Shown here piece by piece: positions 7,539 through 16,015 of a stretch of DNA of 64,000 bases. The first letter of the stretch is position 1. The number at the start of each line of letters is the position of its first letter. Source of the stretch: Gordonia hydrophobica NBRC 16057 (GTDB lineage: Bacteria > Actinomycetota > Actinomycetes > Mycobacteriales > Mycobacteriaceae); contig NZ_BCWU01000012.1 of NCBI RefSeq assembly GCF_001592365.1, positions 62,001 to 126,000 on the forward strand, written 5' to 3'. The position numbers were made by a program, and so were the translations under genes. Under the pieces are notes generated by a model. The model saw only the letters and a program-made list of their open reading frames with translations, ran no database searches and was not told the origin of the DNA.

Positions 7539-9050
7539 ATGACCGAGTCGGACCGTTCCGACACCCATCTCGGGCCGTACCGCCTCGTTCGGCTCATCGG
7601 CCGCGGCGGGATGGGTGAGGTGTACGAGGCCGTCGACACCGTCAAGGATCGTACGGTCGCGTTGAAGCTCCTGCCCGCAGCGCTCGCGGACGACGCCGAC
7701 TTCCGGGCCCGGTTCCTCCGCGAGTCGCGGACGGTCGCCAAGCTCAACGACCCGCACATCATCCCGATCCACGATTTCGGCGAGCTCGACGGCCAGCTCT
7801 TTCTCGACATGCGGATCGTGCACGGTCGCGACCTCCGCTCGATCATCAGCGGCGGGCCGTTGCCCGCCGCCCGAGCTGTGGCGATCGTCGAGCAGATCGC
7901 CGCCGCCCTCGACACCGCACACGCCTCCGGGCTGCTCCATCGCGATGTGAAGCCGGAGAACGTCCTGCTCGACTCCAACGACTTCGCCTACCTCGCCGAC
8001 TTCGGCCTCGCGCAGTCCGCCGGCCAGACGCGTCTGACCTCGACGGGGATGGCGATCGGCTCGTTCGCGTACATGGCGCCCGAGCGCTTCGGCAACGACG
8101 TGGAGCCGGGACCGGCCAGCGACGTCTACGCGCTCACGTGCGTCCTGTACGAGTGCCTCACCGGCGCGCAGCCGTACGCCGCGAACAGCATCGAACAGAT
8201 CATCGCCGGACATCTGAGCCGGCCCGTCCCGACCACCGGCACCCCGTTCGACGCCGTGATCGCCGCCGGGATGGCGAAGGATCCGCGCACGCGGATCGCG
8301 TCGCCGGGAGTCCTCGCCGCGGCGGCCCGCGACGTCCTGGCGGGCCGCTCCCCCGCGGCGGTCTCACCGACGCTCGTCGCGCCCGCACCGCACGTCCCCA
8401 CGTCGACCCGGGAACCGGCCGCTGCTCGGCCTGCCCACCCGCCGTACCCGACAGCCCGCGCGGCGAAGCCCAACCGATCCAAGACGGCCCTCATCGCGGG
8501 CGGCGTCGCCGCCGCTCTCCTTCTCGCCGCAGGCGGAATCGCCCTGGCCCTGACGTCGTCGAACTCGGCATCGCAACCCGAGGTGTCATCCCAGCCGGAG
8601 GTCGCTGCGGCCAGTCCGACGACGTCGGCCCCGGTGACCGTCACCCAGACAGCGCCGGTGGAGACCACCGTGACCAGTGCGCCGCCGCCGTCGACCGCCG
8701 TCACGCCGCAACGTCCGCAGCGCGGGGTCGGCGACCTCGGCCTCAGCACGCCCATCAGCACCCCGGCGTGCGACGGCACCACGATCACCGTGGTCTACAA
8801 CGCCGTCGCGCCCGGCAACTACGCCGCCGAGATCGCGGCGGCGCTGGCCGATCACCCGGGAGCGGCCTATCTGCGCACCGATCAGAGTTGCGCGTCGCTC
8901 AAACAGTCGGAGAACGGCAACCCGATCTACGCCGTCTACCTGCCCGGCGCGTCACTGGCCGACACCTGCGCCGACAAGGCCCGCAGCGGAGGCGGCGCCT
9001 ATACGCGGCGGCTCGATGACACGACTCCGGTCGGCACCGAACTCTGCTGA
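7539..9050 (+). CDS. Transmembrane Ser/Thr protein kinase (Pkn family)
   Basis: 503 residues. The kinase domain spans ~12–270: glycine loop LIGRGGMGEVYEA, catalytic Lys in VALKLL, HRDVKPENVLL and DFGLAQS, then SFAYMAPERF. A Pro-rich linker leads to one membrane helix (~310–335, LIAGGVAAALLLAAGGIALAL). The outer part is Thr/Val/Pro-rich and then forms a ~100-residue Cys-containing domain (CDGTTITVVYN ... GTELC) with four Cys that could make two disulphides. It should sense an external signal and phosphorylate cytosolic targets. The gene converges with the DUF3089 gene, with only 19 bases between them. Confidence 0.93.
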   Translation: MTESDRSDTHLGPYRLVRLIGRGGMGEVYEAVDTVKDRTVALKLLPAALADDADFRARFLRESRTVAKLNDPHIIPIHDFGELDGQLFLDMRIVHGRDLRSIISGGPLPAARAVAIVEQIAAALDTAHASGLLHRDVKPENVLLDSNDFAYLADFGLAQSAGQTRLTSTGMAIGSFAYMAPERFGNDVEPGPASDVYALTCVLYECLTGAQPYAANSIEQIIAGHLSRPVPTTGTPFDAVIAAGMAKDPRTRIASPGVLAAAARDVLAGRSPAAVSPTLVAPAPHVPTSTREPAAARPAHPPYPTARAAKPNRSKTALIAGGVAAALLLAAGGIALALTSSNSASQPEVSSQPEVAAASPTTSAPVTVTQTAPVETTVTSAPPPSTAVTPQRPQRGVGDLGLSTPISTPACDGTTITVVYNAVAPGNYAAEIAAALADHPGAAYLRTDQSCASLKQSENGNPIYAVYLPGASLADTCADKARSGGGAYTRRLDDTTPVGTELC

Positions 9051-9069
9051 CCGCCCCGGACGTCGGCCG

Positions 9070-10230
9070 TCACGCGGCCGTGTATCCGGCGATCTGCTTC
9101 TTCGCGATGTCGACGAGGAGGTCGATGCCGAGATTCATGTCGAGCAGGTGCGTATTGAAGAGCGGCACTTCGTTGACCTGCTGCGGGCGGACCATCGTCA
9201 CGTGAAGGCGGTGGAAACCGAGGGTGTTGGTGCACGCGAAGGTTGCGCGTCCGCGTCCGGTGGTCCACGTCGACCGCGTGGACGGCAACGACTCGGGGAA
9301 CGTGGTGTACTTCATCAGCAGAGCGATGATGCCCATCGCGTACGGCTTGCTCGGCGCCGTTGCACCGACGGGGCGGTGATCGCCGGTGAGCGTCATCGGA
9401 TCGGTGCACGCCACCTGATAGCGCGGGCCGGTCGGCAGATTCATCGGGGTGCTGAGCACGTCCAGGCTGCTGTTGCCGAAGATCGACGGCAGGCCGATCG
9501 TCTCGGTCGAGTACGCCATGACGCATCCCACCGTCACCCGGCCGGTACAGATCGGGATGTGCCGGAAATCGCCGCCGGTCGCCTTCCCCGGCGCGGTCAT
9601 CACGTTGCCGCCCAGGAGGAAGGCTCCCACCATCCGCTTGCGCAGTGCCGGGTTCGGATCCACTTCTTCGCGCAGCAGCTTGCGCAGCATCATCGTGCCC
9701 TGCGAATGCCCGATGAAGATGACACCGCGTCCCCGGTTGTCCGTGCGCAGGTACTCGCGCCACGCACGGAGCACGTCGCCGTACGCGATGTTCGGGAGGT
9801 CGCGGTTGCCGACCCAGGACGCCGCCGCGGCAGGCGACAGCCCCCAGGTCGTCATCTGCCGGTAGACGGGCGCGAAGACGCGACACTGGCTGTTGAAGCG
9901 GGCGGCCTGGAACCGAGCGATCGACGTCACCGCAGGAACGGCACGCCGGTCGGCGATGAGCGACGGTTGATCGGTGACCGTCGGATACACGTAGAAGCAA
10001 TCCACCTTCTTGTCGGCCTCGCGCACCGACGACGCGGGGGTGGCGGTCCGGGCGCCGAGATCGGTGGTGTCGTCGGGGATGTCGCAGGGGTCGTGTGCCG
10101 TCCCGGGGTGGCACAGCCACGTGGTCCCCTGAGCGGCGTCCGCCGGACCGGGCGGCAGGGCCGACGTCAGGAGCGCGACGGTGGCCGTCACCATCAGGAT
10201 GATCGCACTGCGTCGAAGGAGTCTGGACAT
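9070..10230 (-). CDS. Secreted DUF3089 family alpha/beta-hydrolase-like protein
   Basis: 386 residues from the ATG at 10230, chosen because GGCGAGGTCGAC precedes it and a clean signal peptide follows (MSRLLRRSAIILMVTATV, cleavage probably after ADA). A longer in-frame start at 10281 adds 17 residues before the signal. VIFIGHSQGTMML is a nucleophile elbow (GHSQG) of the alpha/beta-hydrolase fold, and the sequence resembles DUF3089, a lipase-like family common in actinobacteria. Two CAF/CDI-type Cys may form disulphides. An ester or lipid hydrolase outside the cytoplasm is likely; the substrate is unknown. Confidence 0.82.
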   Translation of the reverse strand: MSRLLRRSAIILMVTATVALLTSALPPGPADAAQGTTWLCHPGTAHDPCDIPDDTTDLGARTATPASSVREADKKVDCFYVYPTVTDQPSLIADRRAVPAVTSIARFQAARFNSQCRVFAPVYRQMTTWGLSPAAAASWVGNRDLPNIAYGDVLRAWREYLRTDNRGRGVIFIGHSQGTMMLRKLLREEVDPNPALRKRMVGAFLLGGNVMTAPGKATGGDFRHIPICTGRVTVGCVMAYSTETIGLPSIFGNSSLDVLSTPMNLPTGPRYQVACTDPMTLTGDHRPVGATAPSKPYAMGIIALLMKYTTFPESLPSTRSTWTTGRGRATFACTNTLGFHRLHVTMVRPQQVNEVPLFNTHLLDMNLGIDLLVDIAKKQIAGYTAA

Positions 10231-10436
10231 GTCGACCTCGCCATTTCGTGCTTGAGCTTGTGACGTCGCTTGCATTCGCAACGACCTGCACGAACGGTAA
10301 CCGAATGAGACAAAACTTATATGCTCGTCTCGGAATTCCCCGCTCAGGACGGTGCCGCAGCAACTTTTTCACCGGCAAATCCGACTTTGCCCGAGCCGAG
10401 TGGCCCGACCCTGCAAGCGAGTTCACCTTGACGGGT

Positions 10437-10442
10437 TACCAT
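10437..10442 (+). promoter_or_regulatory. -10 element for leaderless small gene
   Basis: TACCAT followed by exactly six bases and GTG at 10449. No Shine–Dalgarno sequence is present. Confidence 0.45.
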
Positions 10443-10448
10443 CCAGAC

Positions 10449-10610
10449 GTGCTCGAGGATCTCAATAAGAAGGCCAAGTCAGCAGGCCTCCACGTCGCAG
10501 ACGCGAAGAAGGCTGACTTGTTCAGTATTCGCAAAGTCAAGAACGGCAAACTTGTCGCCAAGAACGTCACCGCAGAGGAAGCCCTCAAAGTGATCAAGAA
10601 GTCCAAGTGA
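10449..10610 (+). CDS. Small Lys-rich hypothetical protein
   Basis: 53 residues from GTG 10449. The open frame reaches back to 10248, but the upstream part is Arg/Cys-rich and overlaps the signal-peptide region of the opposite gene, so I regard it as non-coding. The 53-residue part looks genuine: LEDLNKKAKSAGLHVADAKK, then LFSIRKVKNGKLVAKNV and a final Lys-rich helix. Composition suggests a small mixed alpha/beta, nucleic-acid-friendly protein. GC is visibly lower than in neighbours because of many AAG/AAC codons. No function is recognised. The SDR gene starts four bases after its stop, so they may be cotranscribed. Confidence 0.65.
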   Translation: MLEDLNKKAKSAGLHVADAKKADLFSIRKVKNGKLVAKNVTAEEALKVIKKSK

Positions 10611-10614
10611 CCCC

Positions 10615-11463
10615 ATGCTGCGCGCTGTTCGCAACGCGCTGCTGAACCCACCGCAGACGATCGGCGAACTCCGACACCTGGTCGGCGGTCGCCCTCGTCC
10701 CCTCACCGGGAGGACCGTGGTCATCACGGGTGCCTCTTCCGGCATCGGCGCCTCCGCAGCCCGCGGATTTGCCCAACGCGGCGCCACCGTCGTCGCCGTC
10801 GCACGGCACCTGGACGCTCTGGAAGCGGTGTGCGACTCCATCGCCGTCGACGGCGGCACCGCCCACCCGATCACCGCCGACCTCTCCGATCCCGATGACG
10901 CCAAGCGCCTCGCGGACCACCTTCTCGAGCGCTTCGGGGTCCCCGACGTCCTGATCAACAACGCGGGTCGGTCCATCCGTCGATCGGTCCTGGACACGTC
11001 CGAGCGTTTTCACGACTACCAGCGCACCATGGCGCTGAACTACTTCGGGCCCGTCCAACTGGTCCTGGGCCTGCTGCCCGCGATGGTCGACGCCGACCGC
11101 GGCCACATCATCAACGTCGTCACGTGGGGCGTGAGCGCAGGCTCCATGCCCAAGTTCGGCGCGTACCACGCGTCCAAAGCGGCGTTGGCCGCCTTCGGCC
11201 GCTCGCTCGACGCCGAACTGGACGGGACCGGCGTCGTCGTCACCAACGCAGGCTTCCCGCTGGTGCGAACACCGATGATCGCACCCACCGCCGACTACTC
11301 CGACGCGCCCGCGCTCACCAGCGACGAAGCCGCCGCGTGGCTGCTCCGCGCCTACGACACCCGTCCCGCCGAGCTGTATCCCGGGTACGCGCTGGTGCTG
11401 CGGGCCGTCTCGGCAGTGTCGCCGCGGCTCGCCGGACAGCTCACCACTCGTCTGGGCATCTGA
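10615..11463 (+). CDS. Short-chain dehydrogenase/reductase
   Basis: 282 residues. An N-terminal extension (~35 residues) precedes the Rossmann fold: VVITGASSGIGASAARGFAQ (cofactor loop TGxxxGxG), NNAG near residue 115, catalytic Ser region and YHASKAALAAFG (YxxxK). ATP-independent NAD(P)-linked oxidation or reduction of an alcohol/ketone is expected. The substrate is not predictable; the C-terminal stretch with a possible membrane-interacting helix resembles mycobacterial lipid-acting SDRs. It starts four bases after the small 53-residue gene and converges with the lipase gene. Confidence 0.87.
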   Translation: MLRAVRNALLNPPQTIGELRHLVGGRPRPLTGRTVVITGASSGIGASAARGFAQRGATVVAVARHLDALEAVCDSIAVDGGTAHPITADLSDPDDAKRLADHLLERFGVPDVLINNAGRSIRRSVLDTSERFHDYQRTMALNYFGPVQLVLGLLPAMVDADRGHIINVVTWGVSAGSMPKFGAYHASKAALAAFGRSLDAELDGTGVVVTNAGFPLVRTPMIAPTADYSDAPALTSDEAAAWLLRAYDTRPAELYPGYALVLRAVSAVSPRLAGQLTTRLGI

Positions 11464-11496
11464 GCCACTGTCCGGCGCGCCGGGGTCAAGACGGCG

Positions 11497-12336
11497 TCAG
11501 GACTGTGCCGTCCGGTGCTTCTCCAGCCAGTCGACGACCGTCGTGATCACCTCGTCCTGCTCCGGCTCGTTGAAGATCTCGTGGTAGAGGCCGTCGAAGA
11601 TCGTGACGGTCACGTCGTCGCCTCCCGCACGTCGGCCCAGCATGCGCGTGCCGTCGGGGTTCGCCAGCGTGTCAGCGCCGCCGTGCATGGCGAGCACCGG
11701 CATCGTCAGTTGTGGGAGGCGGTCCGGGAAGGTGCCCATCGTGGCGATGAGCGTGCCGCCGAGCCCAGCCGGGATCTTGCCGTGCCACACCAGCGGGTCC
11801 GCCTCGTAGGCGGCGACGACCTTCGGATCGCGGCTGACACCCGAGGCGGGCAGTGCCGCCGAGGGCAGCCACGGCGCCACCTTGCCCAGGATCGGCGCGA
11901 GCTTGACCAGCACCGGGGGCAGATCGGCGCCCGGCATCAGCGCCGGCCCGGAGAGGATGAGGCCGTCGAGCGCCTCCGGGTGATCGAGGGCGTACTTCAG
12001 CGCGATGGCGCCACCCATACTGTGACCAAGGAGGAACGTGGGACCGTCGACGCGGTCGATGTTCCCGATCACGGTGTGCAGATCCGCGATGAAGTCGTCG
12101 AAGTCGGTGACCCCGAGCCGCTTCCCGCTCGACCGTCCGTGGCCTGCGTGATCCGGCGCGACCACCACGTAGCCGACGTCGGTCAATCGCGCAGCGAGAT
12201 GCAGGTAGCGGGCGGCGTGCTCGCCGAGCCCGTGGGCCAGAACGACGACGCCCACCGGCCCCGACTCGGGACGGTGGACGTCGTACACGATCGTGTTTCC
12301 GTGAACGCCTGCCACGGACAGTGTTTGGGACTTCAT
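11497..12336 (-). CDS. Alpha/beta hydrolase, monoacylglycerol lipase type
   Basis: 279 residues, the length of bacterial monoglyceride lipases such as Rv0183. VVVLAHGLGEHAARY supplies the oxyanion HG, FLLGHSMGGAIAL is the nucleophile elbow GHSMG, MHGGADTLANPDG carries the acidic residue and YHEIFNEPE the catalytic His. All triad parts are present. It should hydrolyse monoacylglycerols to glycerol and fatty acid. There is no signal peptide. It begins four bases after the aquaporin stop, so the pair is an operon. Confidence 0.86.
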   Translation of the reverse strand: MKSQTLSVAGVHGNTIVYDVHRPESGPVGVVVLAHGLGEHAARYLHLAARLTDVGYVVVAPDHAGHGRSSGKRLGVTDFDDFIADLHTVIGNIDRVDGPTFLLGHSMGGAIALKYALDHPEALDGLILSGPALMPGADLPPVLVKLAPILGKVAPWLPSAALPASGVSRDPKVVAAYEADPLVWHGKIPAGLGGTLIATMGTFPDRLPQLTMPVLAMHGGADTLANPDGTRMLGRRAGGDDVTVTIFDGLYHEIFNEPEQDEVITTVVDWLEKHRTAQS

Positions 12337-12340
12337 CCTC

Positions 12341-13150
12341 TCATTCTGCGGCAGGTTCGCGGTCTCCGTCGCGCTTTGCCGCCGCGGCCATCACCGCGCC
12401 GAACTTGCCGTTCTCGAAGAGCAACGGATACAGCACACCGCCGATCGCACCGCCGAGGAGCGGGAACAGGAAGAACGCCCACAACTGGCCGGGAGCGCCG
12501 TCGCCGTTGAAGAACGCGACGCCCATCGAGCGCGCCGGGTTCACCGACGTGTTCGAGATCGGGATCGAGATGAGGTGGATCAGGGTCAGCGACAGACCGA
12601 TGGCGAGCGGTCCGAAGCCCTTCGGTGCACGACCGTCGGTCGCGCCCAGGATCACGATGATGAAGAACGCGGTGAGGATCACCTCGGCGATCGCCACCGC
12701 CGCCAGGGAGTACCCGGCAGGCGAGTGGTCGCCGTAGCCGTTGGCCGCCATGTTGCCCGCGGCCTCCCATCCCTCCTTGCCGCCCGCGATCGTGAAGATC
12801 GCCGTACCGGCGATGAGACCACCGATGAGCTGCGAGACCCAGTAACCGGGGACGTCTTTCCACGGGAGGCGACCGCCGACGGCGGCACCCAGGGTGACCG
12901 CGGGATTGAAGTGTCCGCCGGAGATGTGTCCGACCGCGTACGCCATGGTGACGACGGTCAGACCGAAGGCGAGTGCGACGCCGAGGAACCCGACGCCGAT
13001 GTTGTAGGCGGCGAAATGTCCGTCGTCACTGGTGCCGCTGGCCACCTGCTTGGCAGCGAACACCGCCGTTCCCGCGCCGCCGAAGACGAGCCAGAACGTA
13101 CCGAAGAGCTCCGCGAGCCATTTGGCGCGCGTCGAAACAACGTCTGTCAT
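12341..13150 (-). CDS. aqpZ: Aquaporin Z-type water channel
   Basis: 269 residues from the ATG at 13150, where AGGGGA stands upstream; a longer frame to 13219 adds 23 unlikely residues. Six helices and two half-helices are visible, with both NPA boxes: [12 protein letters not shown] and [11 protein letters not shown]. The IHLISIP stretch before the second box has the His found in the selectivity filter of water-specific AqpZ, so water rather than glycerol is the expected cargo. About 45 extra residues around the middle ([16 protein letters not shown]) form an enlarged outer loop. It precedes the monoacylglycerol lipase gene in one operon. Confidence 0.9.
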   Translation of the reverse strand: MTDVVSTRAKWLAELFGTFWLVFGGAGTAVFAAKQVASGTSDDGHFAAYNIGVGFLGVALAFGLTVVTMAYAVGHISGGHFNPAVTLGAAVGGRLPWKDVPGYWVSQLIGGLIAGTAIFTIAGGKEGWEAAGNMAANGYGDHSPAGYSLAAVAIAEVILTAFFIIVILGATDGRAPKGFGPLAIGLSLTLIHLISIPISNTSVNPARSMGVAFFNGDGAPGQLWAFFLFPLLGGAIGGVLYPLLFENGKFGAVMAAAAKRDGDREPAAE

Positions 13151-13256
13151 ACCGAATCCCCTGGTGTTGTGTTTCTTCCCCAGCACTGAAATACCTGCGC
13201 TTCCAGTACTCGCGCACAACCCTAGCGGGAGTCGAGGCCTTGGCCCAGATCGAGAC

Positions 13257-13670
13257 TCAGCCGAGACCTATTCGGGATGCGATCCCCCGACCGACGGACT
13301 CGATGGTATGACCGGCGCTTTCAATCATCTGCACCGGTTTGAACGCCTGCTCGGCCACGGCGACGATCGTCTCGACGCGACTGACGACTCGCTCGAGCCG
13401 CACCACCACATCACTCATCCGCCCGATCGTCGAATCCACCTTGGCGAGCGTCGTGTTGAGTTCGTCGAGCGCGACGTTCAGCTTCTCGATGGTCATGTCG
13501 AGTCCGTCGATGGTGTTGCCCATCGAGCCCAGAACGGGTCCCACCTCGCCCAGGATGCCTTCCACCTGGTCGACCGTCTGGTCAGCGTTCAGCGCAGCTT
13601 GGGCCAGCTTTCGCAAGCGCTGGCGCTCTCCGCTCCGGGTGGGGCGATCGACGATCGGGTTGATAGCCAT
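13257..13670 (-). CDS. Coiled-coil hypothetical protein
   Basis: 137 residues with no Cys and no Trp. Residues ~20–105 show heptad-like spacing of Leu, Ile and Val ([20 protein letters not shown] and following), predicting a long coiled coil. The C-terminus contains [19 protein letters not shown], a possible amphipathic helix. There is no signal peptide. It is divergent from the pirin operon; its upstream region overlaps the promoter of that operon. I recognise no named family; a structural or membrane-associated role is a guess. Confidence 0.68.
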   Translation of the reverse strand: MAINPIVDRPTRSGERQRLRKLAQAALNADQTVDQVEGILGEVGPVLGSMGNTIDGLDMTIEKLNVALDELNTTLAKVDSTIGRMSDVVVRLERVVSRVETIVAVAEQAFKPVQMIESAGHTIESVGRGIASRIGLG

Positions 13671-13741
13671 GAGTGCAAGTATGGCGCGATTTCTCGGCGA
13701 AGGGAATCAAATCAGGATCGTCGGCGTTCCAGATCAATGAA

Positions 13742-13761
13742 GTAGTTCAAAATTGAACTAC
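13742..13761. promoter_or_regulatory. MarR-type operator of the pirin–marR operon
   Basis: GTAGTTCAAAATTGAACTAC: arms GTAGTTCA and TGAACTAC around a four-base centre. This TTCAA-type inverted repeat is typical of MarR-family sites. It lies 27 bases before the pirin start at 13789, and a marR gene is the second gene of the operon. Confidence 0.75.
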
Positions 13762-13788
13762 AATGGAAGACGACTTGAGGAGGTCACC

Positions 13789-14763
13789 ATGCCCGCCGTC
13801 ACCGCCGACACACTCACTCTGCCGCGCATCTCGGGTCCCACCGAGACCAACACCGACCGCACCGTCACCGGCATCACCACCGGCCCGCGCGGATACGAAG
13901 GCGAGGGATTCCCGGTCGTCCGTGCCTTCGCCGGCGTCTCAGCGCGCGCCCTCGATCCCTTCGTGCACATGGACCAGATGGGCGAGGTGGAGTACCAGCC
14001 GGGAGAGCCCAAGGGCACCGACTGGCACCCGCACCGCGGCTTCGAGACCGTCACCTACATCATCGACGGCCGCTTCCAGCACCAGGATTCGCACGGCGGC
14101 GGCGGTCTGATCGAGAACGGCGCCACCCAGTGGATGACGGCCGGCGCAGGCGTCCTGCACATCGAGACCCCGCCCGCGGCGCTGGTCGAATCCGGCGGGA
14201 CCTTCCACGGCATCCAACTGTGGGTCAACCTGCCTGCCACCGACAAGTTCCTCGCACCGAAGTACCAGAGCCTCGAGGGCGGTCAGTCCACGCTGCTGTC
14301 CTCCGCCGACGGCGGCGCACTGGTCCGCATCATCGCAGGCGAGGTCGACGGCCACACCGGACCGGGTGCCACGCACACGCCGATCACGTTCGCGCATGCG
14401 ACCATTCAGCCCGGCGCCCAGTTGTCGACCCCCTGGCGTCAGGATTTCAACGCGCTGGTCTACGTCCTGTCCGGACGTGGCACCATCGGTGCCGAACAGC
14501 GCCCCATCGAGGGCGGGCAGCTCGCGGTCCTCGGGAAGGGCGACCGCATCACCGTGGCCGCCGACGCGAGCCAGGACTCCCATCGTCCGGCCATGGAGAT
14601 CCTGCTGCTCGGCGGACAGCCGATCCGCGAGCCCGTCGTGCAGTACGGACCGTTCGTCATGAACACCCGCGAGGAGATCATGACGGCGATGGAGGACTTC
14701 CAGTCCGGCCGCTTCGGCCAGATCCCCGCCGACGCACTGCGCCCGCACCGCGTGCAGCGATGA
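13789..14763 (+). CDS. Pirin family protein
   Basis: 324 residues starting at the ATG behind TTGAGGAGGTCACC; the frame upstream to 13753 overlaps the operator and is rejected. The N-terminal cupin holds the pirin metal site: DWHPHRGFETVTYI gives two His, with DSHGG and later GAGVLHIE for the remaining ligands. WVNLP and a second cupin with a C-terminal PIREPVVQYGPFVMN signature follow. Bacterial pirins are non-haem iron cupins, some acting as quercetin 2,3-dioxygenase. First gene of a pirin–marR–pirin operon, presumably induced by an aromatic or redox signal sensed by the MarR protein. Confidence 0.92.
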   Translation: MPAVTADTLTLPRISGPTETNTDRTVTGITTGPRGYEGEGFPVVRAFAGVSARALDPFVHMDQMGEVEYQPGEPKGTDWHPHRGFETVTYIIDGRFQHQDSHGGGGLIENGATQWMTAGAGVLHIETPPAALVESGGTFHGIQLWVNLPATDKFLAPKYQSLEGGQSTLLSSADGGALVRIIAGEVDGHTGPGATHTPITFAHATIQPGAQLSTPWRQDFNALVYVLSGRGTIGAEQRPIEGGQLAVLGKGDRITVAADASQDSHRPAMEILLLGGQPIREPVVQYGPFVMNTREEIMTAMEDFQSGRFGQIPADALRPHRVQR

Positions 14764-15203
14764 CCACCGCCGCCAAACAGCGCGCCTGGCGGTTGTTCAT
14801 CGAGAACTCGGCGCGCATTCAGACCGAGCTCGATCGTCGACTCCGCGCCGACGGACTGTGTCTGGCCGATTACCACGTGCTGCTTCTCCTGCACGAGGCC
14901 CCCGACCGTCGGCTGCGGATGAACGAGCTCAGCCGGGCCATGGTGTTCTCGGCGTCGCGGCTGTCGTACCAGGTCGCAACCCTCTGCAAACGCGGTTGGC
15001 TGCGCCGGGAGAACGTCGCCGAGGACCGTCGCGGCAGCTACGCGGCCCTCACCGACGCCGGTGCCGCCGCTTTCGAGTCCGCGGCGCGCACCCACGGCGA
15101 CGACGTCGACGAACTGTTCTTCGGCGCCGTGTCCGACGACGATGCCGCCACTCTGGCGCAGGCCATGCGCGCCCTGGCCGACCATCTCGACCGCCGTCTA
15201 TGA
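14760..15203 (+). CDS. MarR family transcriptional regulator
   Basis: 147 residues. Its ATG overlaps the pirin stop (ATGA), so it is translationally coupled. The winged helix is seen at ~45–95: RLRMNELSRAMVFSASRLSY as recognition region, then LCKRGWLRRENVAEDRRGSY as wing with the family DxRG-like EDRRGS. Helical N- and C-terminal parts form the dimer interface. The inverted repeat at 13742–13761 in front of the operon is the obvious target, giving autorepression. The ligand is unknown; pirin partners suggest phenolic or oxidant cues. Confidence 0.9.
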   Translation: MTTAAKQRAWRLFIENSARIQTELDRRLRADGLCLADYHVLLLLHEAPDRRLRMNELSRAMVFSASRLSYQVATLCKRGWLRRENVAEDRRGSYAALTDAGAAAFESAARTHGDDVDELFFGAVSDDDAATLAQAMRALADHLDRRL

Positions 15204-15228
15204 CGGCGCCTACGTGCGAGGAGCACTC

Positions 15229-15987
15229 ATGACCGCCACCCTGATCCGGGCCGCCGACCGCTACTTCTGGAACAACGAGTGGCTCACCTCGCGGCAGTCG
15301 TTTCCCGGCACCGGAAACTTCGACATCTTCGCCAACGCACACGGCGTCCTGGCCATGCACAACGACGACGAGGTGGTGCCCGGCGAGGGGCTGGACTCCC
15401 ACCAGCACCAGAACATGGAGATCCTGACGTGGGTGGTGGAAGGCGCCGTCGAGCACCGTGATTCGCACGGCCACACCGAGGTGATCTCCGCAGGCGGTCT
15501 CGGCGCGATGACCGCGGGCCGCGGGATTCGGCACTCCGAGCGCAACGCCAACGGACGCCGGTCCCGACAGAAGCTGCGCGTGGTGCAGATGTGGGTGCCG
15601 CCGCACACGGACGGGCTCGACCCCGATCACCGCACCCGCGACTTCACTGAGGCGCTGGCTGCCGGGCGGCCGGTGGTCGTGGCGTCGGGACGCAGCGAGC
15701 ACGCGGCGTCCGACGCCCTGCCGATCGCGAACCGGTTCGCTGCGCTGCACATCGCACGTCCGGGCGCCGGTAGGCGGATCGATCTGCCGGGTGCGCCCTT
15801 CGGACATCTGTACGTCGTCGGCGGCGAGGTGGTCGTCGAGGCCGGAGACCTCACCGGCTGCGTCATGACCGAGGGCGACGCGCTCCGACTGACCGACGGC
15901 GGCACGATCACGCTGACGGCGTCGACCGACGCCGAGATCGTTTACTGGGAGATGCACGCGGGCTTCGACGTCGCTCGTCCGGCATGA
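15229..15987 (+). CDS. Second pirin family protein
   Basis: 252 residues, shorter than the first pirin (324), like E. coli YhhW/YhaK. ATG 15229 follows GCGAGGAGCACTC. The metal-binding cupin is present: GLDSHQHQNMEILTWVVEG gives two His, EHRDSHG and GRGIRHSE the other ligands. The second cupin lacks an evident metal site. Third gene of the pirin–marR–pirin operon, 25 bases after marR. Two non-identical pirins under one MarR switch suggest paired or substrate-divided dioxygenases; that is inference. Confidence 0.9.
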   Translation: MTATLIRAADRYFWNNEWLTSRQSFPGTGNFDIFANAHGVLAMHNDDEVVPGEGLDSHQHQNMEILTWVVEGAVEHRDSHGHTEVISAGGLGAMTAGRGIRHSERNANGRRSRQKLRVVQMWVPPHTDGLDPDHRTRDFTEALAAGRPVVVASGRSEHAASDALPIANRFAALHIARPGAGRRIDLPGAPFGHLYVVGGEVVVEAGDLTGCVMTEGDALRLTDGGTITLTASTDAEIVYWEMHAGFDVARPA

Positions 15988-16015
15988 CCGCGGCCCTCAT
16001 GCCATTCTGGAGAGT

